Part shown: positions 58,181-64,000 of the stretch, one piece after another | Numbering within the stretch: the first letter of the stretch is position 1 | How the letters are laid out: each line of letters opens with the position of its first letter | DNA from: Apus apus | Lineage: Eukaryota; Chordata; Aves; Apodiformes; Apodidae | Direction: 5' to 3' | NCBI RefSeq assembly: GCF_020740795.1 | Contig: NC_067287.1 | Span: forward strand, 16,941,501 to 17,005,500 | DNA length: 64,000 nucleotides | Position numbers and translations under genes: made by a program | The notes under the pieces: generated by a model | Told to the model about the DNA's origin: nothing | What the model saw: only the letters and a program-made list of their open reading frames with translations | Database searches by the model: none

Positions 58181-58254
58181 TAATATTTTTATTTTTTTCA
58201 CCTTCTGAACAAGCAGCAGGAGGAGCTGCAGGGGTTTGGGGTGCAGGCAGTGCC

Positions 58255-58330
58255 GGGAGGCTTGGGGGGTGTGGGTGGGAATGGGGGGTATGGTGGGGTA
58301 GTGGGATGGGGTGTGGAGGCTGGTGTGTCT
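58255..58330 (+). repeat. G-rich tract with G-quadruplex potential
   Basis: At least seven runs of three or more G within 75 bases (GGGGGG, GGG, GGG, GGGGGG, GGGG, GGG, GGGG). Confidence 0.6.
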
Positions 58331-60419
58331 GTGTCCTGGTGGGCAGGCTGCGCTGCTGGGAAGCTGGATGATGGGAAAGCAGGAGACCCAGCATTGGTCC
58401 CCAGCATATCCTGCAAGCAGAAAGGAGCGTGTGCCGGGCTGGAGAAATGTCTTTCTGAGGGGACTGGGAGATGCAGGGACTCTGGGGGTGAAGAGCAGAC
58501 ATGATGCTGTCCTTAGCTCTGCCCTGCCCAGAGGGGTGAACCTAGTGCTTCTCCCATGTAGAAATGGTGCAGCTCAATCACAGACAGCACCCAAGGGTGC
58601 AGCGTGCATCATCTCACCATCTTCTGGGACCAGTCCCAGGCAGCTGCACTCCCTCCAGCTGCTAATGCCAACCACCCCCTTGCCTGCCAGCCTGGCTGGT
58701 CTGCCACAGGAGACAGGACAGTGACAGATTGCAGCACTTACACATCTTCCCAGGGAGGAAATGCCAGGTCCCAGAGGGCTCCATCAGCTGTCGGTAGCGG
58801 GCAGGGCAGGCCATGCTTGGGAGCGAGTGCTGATTTCCGATGAGTGATGCAGAGAGTGAAGAGAGGGAATCCTGGATCCCACTGCCCAGACCAAGGGCTT
58901 CTTCCCACTGTTAGACTCCTTTCCCTCCTTTTAGTTACCACAACACAGCACACAGCAGTGGCCCCATAAAGCACCTGGAGGTGCCTGGAGAAGACCCCAG
59001 TACATCCTAGGAGATGAGTAGCTGCAGTTCATTGTACCACTCTCCAGGGAGCTTCGGACCTGCCCCCAGGTTGATTTGCACCATCTTCAAGCCACTTACT
59101 GCCCCGAGACCATCACCTGCCAGTAGCAGTGATGGTAAAAGTTTTATAGCTTGTGAGCCACCTCTTTGGTCAGCATAGTCTCCAGTCACATCCACAGGAA
59201 GTCCAAGATGTCCTGTGTGCCCTGTTGGTGAGATGTCTTCAAAGGTCTCCTCATCCCTCTGGATGGCCCAGGCCATCCATGGATCAGCATGGGCCACAAC
59301 AGGGAGCTGATGGGGCTGAGAGGTGGGAGAGCCAGGGGAGGTACCGGGGGCTGGCACTGGCAACTGGGAGAGGCTGCAGGCAACATTCCCCACACCAGGC
59401 TCAAACCTTCAGGAGATGTCAGTAGGCTCACAGCTGTGGCCATGCCATGGATGGAGGGATGCTGGTGGCCCAGACATGGGGACAGCTGCTGTGCACTAGG
59501 GTGCCAGTGTCCCCTCTGCTGGCCCATCCCGGCAGATGGCAGCAGGGACGCGTCGCAGCCTGGCAGTGCATGGGGACCTGCCTTGCGCCCCGACCTTGGA
59601 ATAATCTTCAGTAGGATTAAGAGCTTAAACGTATCCATGTAATTGCCAGGCCCCTGCTGAGCTACAGAGAGAGTGAGTGCCAGCATGGAGAGGCGGTGCC
59701 CAGGCGTGCCTGGCTTTCTCCAGCTGCCTACCACTGCCTGCTGCCACTGCCACTACCACGGGCACCACTGGGAGCCGCCACCCTGAGCATGGATGGCTGG
59801 GTGCAGGAGGGTGGCTTGAGAGGAGAGGATGCTTGGTGTGGAAAGGGATGGTACCCTGGCACTGCAGGGTGCTCAAAAGGTGGATACCAAGTGTGCAGAG
59901 CCCTGGATGTGCTGCCTTTACCTCCCTGGCATGGTCTCAGTCCTTCAGGGCACCTGTCCAGGCACCCCTCTGTACCAGCTCTGCACCCAGGAAAGGATGT
60001 GGGGCGACTCCTGTCCATGTCTTGTGGAATAAGGAGGGTTGGCCAGGATGCCAGGGGCCAGGGGACTGTGTCCTGACAGGCTGAGCCTGCTTGAGTGGAT
60101 GATCCGAAAGGTTTTGTTCCCCTGCCCAGGGGGAGCAAGGCATATGACTGGCAGTGTTTTTTATCTGTTGGGTGCTCAGGGTGGGTTTTTAGCACCCACC
60201 AGCAATCAGAATTTATTCTGGATTAGCAGAGGTGCCAGGCGGTGTCTGACACCCTCGAGGAGTACCCAGGCACTGGGCTAGGGACACCTAGAGCACCAGT
60301 GAGCCCCTGCCCAGCCATGCCAGGGGGATGCCAGCACCCTATCCTGGCCCGCCCAGCTGGTGTGAGGCTTGGCACAGAGTGGGGAGCTGCCATCCCAGCC
60401 CCCTCCCTGTCTGCCTAAT

Positions 60420-60550
60420 GGTCCCTGACATTTAAATGAGATTTAGTGCTCAGCCCGATGCTGAATATTCATGAGCCCATGCGGCCCTGACAGCCCGGCT
60501 GGGGCTGCTCTCATGATTAATAATTTGTTTTTCCCTTTACTGTAAACCTC
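60420..60550. promoter_or_regulatory. Candidate conserved noncoding element
   Basis: TTTAAATGAGATTTAG, GAATATTCATGAGCC and CATGATTAATAATTTG flank a GC-rich centre. Confidence 0.3.
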
Positions 60551-61339
60551 ACCTGCACTCGCTGCTTGCTCTGGCACCACCATACCCGTCACTGCCAGGG
60601 AGCTCCCGTGCCCACACCCAGCATGTCCTTCCCTTCCCTGCCTGCTGTGGGGCAACCACTGCAGGCCTGGGCAACCCCCAGGGACCCAGCCAGGGGGTGA
60701 GCAGCATCTGCCAAGCCCCAGGAACCTCTTTGTTGCTCCACATGGGCCAAGCCCTGTGCAAGGGGAGGAAGCATCCTGCCTGCTCCTGATGTGGAGGCAG
60801 CCCTGGATGCAAAGGAGCCCCAGGGATCCCACGTGGGCCACCCCATGCAGGGGTCTGGGGTGCACAGCAGTGCTGTCCCTTGCCCACTCCCAGTGCTCTG
60901 TGCTGGGTGCACAGTTCCGTGGTGCTGGAGTAATTCCTGTTGCCAAATAGAAACACCCTGGAGAGATGCAATTAAGTCCTTCTGGTGCTGGCATGCTGAG
61001 CTCCATCTCTGCTGGCACCAGCCCAGGCAGTGGAGAGGCTGCTGGGCTCTCCCAAGTGGACAGGCAGCAGGCAGGCAATACAGCCAGCAGCTCACGAGCC
61101 CAGTGCCTGGGACCTGCGTTTGATGTATTTGTATAGATTGTGGCTGGTGCAGATGTTTCTACTTCAAACCCAGTGTAGCAGTGCTCAGACCCATCTTGGA
61201 CACTCTGCACTCCGTTGCATCTATTCCTAAGGTGCATGCAGCGGTATGGCCAAGAAGGATCAGCCTTGGGGAGGTCTGATGGGATATGGGAGGAACCAGG
61301 GGGCCAGGCTGCTATCTCTGCTCTGGCTCGGCAGCTGAA

Positions 61340-61430
61340 CTCCAGCAGCTCTGTGCAAATTGCATAAATATTCATGGCAAACTGAAGGAAATGTGACTGT
61401 CCCGGCTGATTATATGTGCCCATCCTGAAG
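61340..61430. promoter_or_regulatory. Candidate conserved noncoding element with octamer-like site
   Basis: GTGCAAATTGCATAAATATTCATGG combines octamer-like ATTTGCA and ATGAATAT half-sites (POU-type), followed by GGCTGATTATATG. Confidence 0.33.
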
Positions 61431-61914
61431 GCTGCGGCTGTTCCCCAGGTACTGCTGGCCAAGGGCAACCTGCAGTGCCCAGCTGCAGCAGTGCCCAGCT
61501 GCAGCGTGGTGTGGGGCATGAAGCATCTGGGACCCATTGCAGGGCTGGAACAGGGGTTGTGGTCTGGGGACACGCTTGTCCTCAGCCTTTCTGCAAGATC
61601 AAGCCAAGGATTGGGCTTTTCCAGAGAAGGTCCCAAGACACCTAGAGCTTTCCCAGGGTGTCCCACCAGCCTCACCACTTGACTCAGAGACTGTCCTGAG
61701 CATGGTCATGGAACGACCTGTCCCTGGTGACGTGCCACACCTGCTTTGGCAACTCTGGCACGTTCAGTGCTGTCTCTGTTCCCTGGTGCTTTGGGTAGAT
61801 GCAGGCAGGGAGCAGGACAGAAATCCTGGGAGAAGCCCAGGGAGGCATCTAGGCTGGGATGCCCAGACGCTGCAGAGATTAGTCCCCTGCAGACCTGATC
61901 AAGGTGCTGGGCTA

Positions 61915-62170
61915 ATAGCCTGATTTATTCCTTCCCATCTCTCCAGAGCACGCGAGGTTCCCCACTGTGTCCTGAACGACCTCATGCATAATACCATGCA
62001 CAATCCTATTAACGCCGCCCCGCCACGCGCTCCCTGCTTAGCGCCGCCACTCGCCAATGCAATTTGCCCATGATATATGGGAAAAATAATTGAACTATAT
62101 TTGAGAATATATTGAGAATTACGGTTTGCACTCAGTGGGATTTATAGGGGCCATATTTCACAAAACCACA
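61915..62170. promoter_or_regulatory. Candidate conserved noncoding element, about 250 bases
   Basis: Mixed AT-rich and CpG-containing sequence: GCATAATACCATGC, CCTATTAACGCC, GCAATTTGCCCATGATATATGG, AAAATAATTGAAC, GAATATATTGAGAATTACGG. A CpG-rich centre between AT-rich flanks without any repeat family suggests selective constraint. Confidence 0.37.
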
Positions 62171-63339
62171 GCCCTGCACACCAAGGCACCCGGTGATCCC
62201 AGGGAGACACCCGTGGTCACGGTGGGTGCAATGCCCAGAGGGAAGGCGACCCACCACCCTCATGGGGCTCAACTCTTGCCCATGGGAGCAGGTGCAGGGC
62301 ACAATGGAGTCTGACACAACCCCTTGCCCTGGGAGCAGTGTGGGGGTGCCATGGGAGTGGGCAGTGGCTGCAGCAGTCACAGAGCACCCAGCTGCCTTGG
62401 GAGCCAAGGCAGCAGCTGCAGCCAGGACTAGGCTGAGCTTAATCCAATCCTGTTGGGAGGGAGGAAATGCTCCTGGCATCAGGCTGCCTGCTCAGCTGCA
62501 TGGCTCTGCTCACCATGCCAGGCAGCCAGTCAGCTGGGTTCTGGTGTCCTCTGGACTGCTGTGGGTGTCCCCTTGAGGGGCTGGTGGCTCCCCAGGCAGT
62601 CCAGCCCCTGTGCAGAAGGAGGCAGGGAAGGGGCTGAGGGCTCTGTGTAGATCTTCAAGACCTGCAACCCTCTGCAGCTGCCTCTCTAGCCCCTTTGGCC
62701 TTGGTGCTGCCCTGCCTGTGGGGTGGCATTCCCTGCCTGGATTTGGATGGCTGATACAGTGATGGTGGCTCGGTGCCCAGGGGACATGTGCCTTTGGTCC
62801 TCAACCCCACCTCTGCCTCCCACACAGCACCCCTGCTCCTTCGCCACATGGCCTGGGCACCCCTGGCTCAGCTGCCCTGGCCCAGGTTGCCATGCTGGGC
62901 ACATCCTCAACACCATGGATGCTGCTGGCACAGGTGCCACGGGAAATACTAATCTTTAATTTCCTGTCAAAGCTTCTTGCCGCAGACAGCAATGTCTGGC
63001 ATGGCAGCACAGCAGACACTTGCTGCCATCGGGGGGCCAGGAGGCAGGCACAGGGCACAGGGGGCTTGGCTGGGGCACACAGCCCTCCACCGTATCCCGC
63101 AGCTGCTCTGCCCCATCCTGAAGCAGGCAGGGGAGCAGCAGCAGGAGGAAGAGAAGAGATGCAGTATTGCTACCCAGATGGAGAAGCTCCCCCAGGGGCA
63201 GCAGCTGCCCTGGCTGGGCAGGAAGCAGATCCTGGGGGGAGCCCACCCTCTCCTTGGCTCAGACTGACCTGGCTGCCCTTGTAGCTGCCCCTGCAAAGAG
63301 ACCACACAGGGATGAGGCATCTTTGCAAGCAGCTCCCTA

Positions 63340-63700
63340 GGCCACAAGACTGAAGAGCCTTCATCCCTACAGCTCATTGAAGGGATCCCAGAGCATCGCT
63401 GTCTGGAGGAAATTCCCGGCGTGCCCTGGGGAAGAGAAGCTATAAATAGCCACCCAGCGAAGGGCAGAGAGTGACTGTTTGGGAAGCCGCTTTGTGATCA
63501 GGACAAAGAAGAGGCGTCTTTGCACTTGCTCTTCATTAGCTGCCTTCCTCTGGCTAGCCGGGCCAGGATGCGCTTGCATCGAACGACAGCAGGATGTTGC
63601 TGCCGGTGTCAAGGACGCGAACAATAAGGGCTTTAAATAGTAGCGCTGCCTTTGAAACCGGCTCGCCTGCGCGGAGCCCGGGCAAATTGTGCCGTGCAAG
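63340..63700. promoter_or_regulatory. Candidate conserved noncoding element or promoter-like block
   Basis: Contains TATAAATAG at 63441, TTTAAATAG near 63632, CAACAATAAGGGC-type sequence and several CpGs within unique-looking sequence. No downstream coding exon was found on either strand. Confidence 0.28.
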
Positions 63701-64000
63701 AAGCCGGGAACAAAGAAAAGGGGGTGCCCTCACCCCCAGGAAGGGTTCCCCCCAAGCCATGGCTTTTGCCTGTTGTTCAAAGCACCCCCTGCACTGTCCC
63801 CTGCCTCCCTGGGCACACAGTTAATTAGCAACACCTCCCTGCACCGCCAGAGAGGTGCCTCTTCACTGCATCTGATTTCCTCTCCCTCTGGCTCCACGGC
63901 TTTGATCTCCTCCTGCCCTCCTCCAGGAGATGAAAGAGCTCTATGGGCGCTGCCAGCGGTTCCCCTCCCATGCTGGGCATGGAGGCACCTCTTCACCTCC

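Larger units (their letters stand above)
41614..64000 (+). other. ASIC4: Probable long intron 1 of ASIC4 (runs off the window)
   Basis: I searched all frames for later ASIC exons (RYGKCYTFN, LEIMLDIQ, GLFIGAS-type motifs) and found none. Long frames here have random-looking composition. The sequence alternates GC-rich filler with short AT-rich islands, listed separately. Stretches 41614-44240, 46110-47450, 47570-49370, 51800-52780, 52890-54520 and 62180-63330 contain nothing I can name. Confidence 0.6.

Noticed and set aside
60443-61678. 411-codon open frame on the - strand
   Set aside because: No recognisable domain, no splice context, and it overlaps AT-rich noncoding islands. The residue mix (Gly/Pro/Ala/Cys/Trp-rich) looks like chance in GC-rich DNA. 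A codon-constraint test across birds would settle it.
41614-64000. Later ASIC4 exons
   Set aside because: No frame shows the Cys-rich palm/finger motifs, RYGKCYTFN, or the second membrane segment with GAS.
1-64000. tRNA, rRNA, CRISPR or bacterial operon features
   Set aside because: None seen; sequence is a vertebrate nuclear locus with split genes.

Overview
This window is vertebrate nuclear DNA, most likely from a bird. Genes are split into many GT-AG exons in GC-rich, compact sequence, and the recognisable repeats are CR1 LINEs, including one 3' end that finishes in the ATTCTATG-type 8-mer repeat typical of avian CR1. All gene calls come from reading exons, splice phases and protein motifs by eye; no database search was run.

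Layout. (1) 191-20171 (+): the 3' part of SPEG, the giant striated-muscle Ig/FN3/dual-kinase protein. I could join 37 exons with every splice phase agreeing (2680 residues). Inside it are an apparent APEG-1-type short transcript unit (internal CpG island, conserved internal Met, alternative terminal exon with its own AATAAA) and an apparent U12-type AT-AG intron in the first kinase domain. (2) 21425-22228: a CR1 LINE (- strand) between the SPEG poly(A) site and the next promoter. (3) 22557-25914 (+): complete GMPPA, 12 coding exons, 423 residues, with a GC-box/CRE-like promoter. (4) 28163-32753 (-): a complete RACGAP1-like gene, 15 coding exons, about 593 residues, with coiled coil, C1 zinc finger and RhoGAP domain including the arginine finger. 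(5) 32754-40959: intergenic DNA with a CpG-rich promoter, CR1 pieces, an old LINE reverse-transcriptase fossil and several AT-rich islands. (6) 40960-41613 (+): first coding exon of an acid-sensing ion channel, best called ASIC4 from the gene order. (7) 41614-64000: apparently its long first intron, with no further exon found but many short AT-rich islands rich in homeodomain-like sites that look like conserved regulatory elements.

The order SPEG-GMPPA-ASIC4 matches human 2q35. The extra gene is the RACGAP1 paralogue. From memory, human RACGAP1 lies head-to-head with ASIC1 at 12q13; here a RACGAP1-like gene lies head-to-head with ASIC4. Because 12q13 and 2q35 are paralogous HOXC/HOXD-linked regions, this gene is plausibly a whole-genome-duplication sister of RACGAP1 that mammals lack at this position. 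That is the strongest candidate for something under-described here.

The neighbours have unrelated jobs: SPEG acts at the muscle triad, GMPPA regulates GDP-mannose synthesis, the RacGAP is a predicted Rho-family GAP and ASIC4 is a membrane channel. The linkage looks historical rather than functional.
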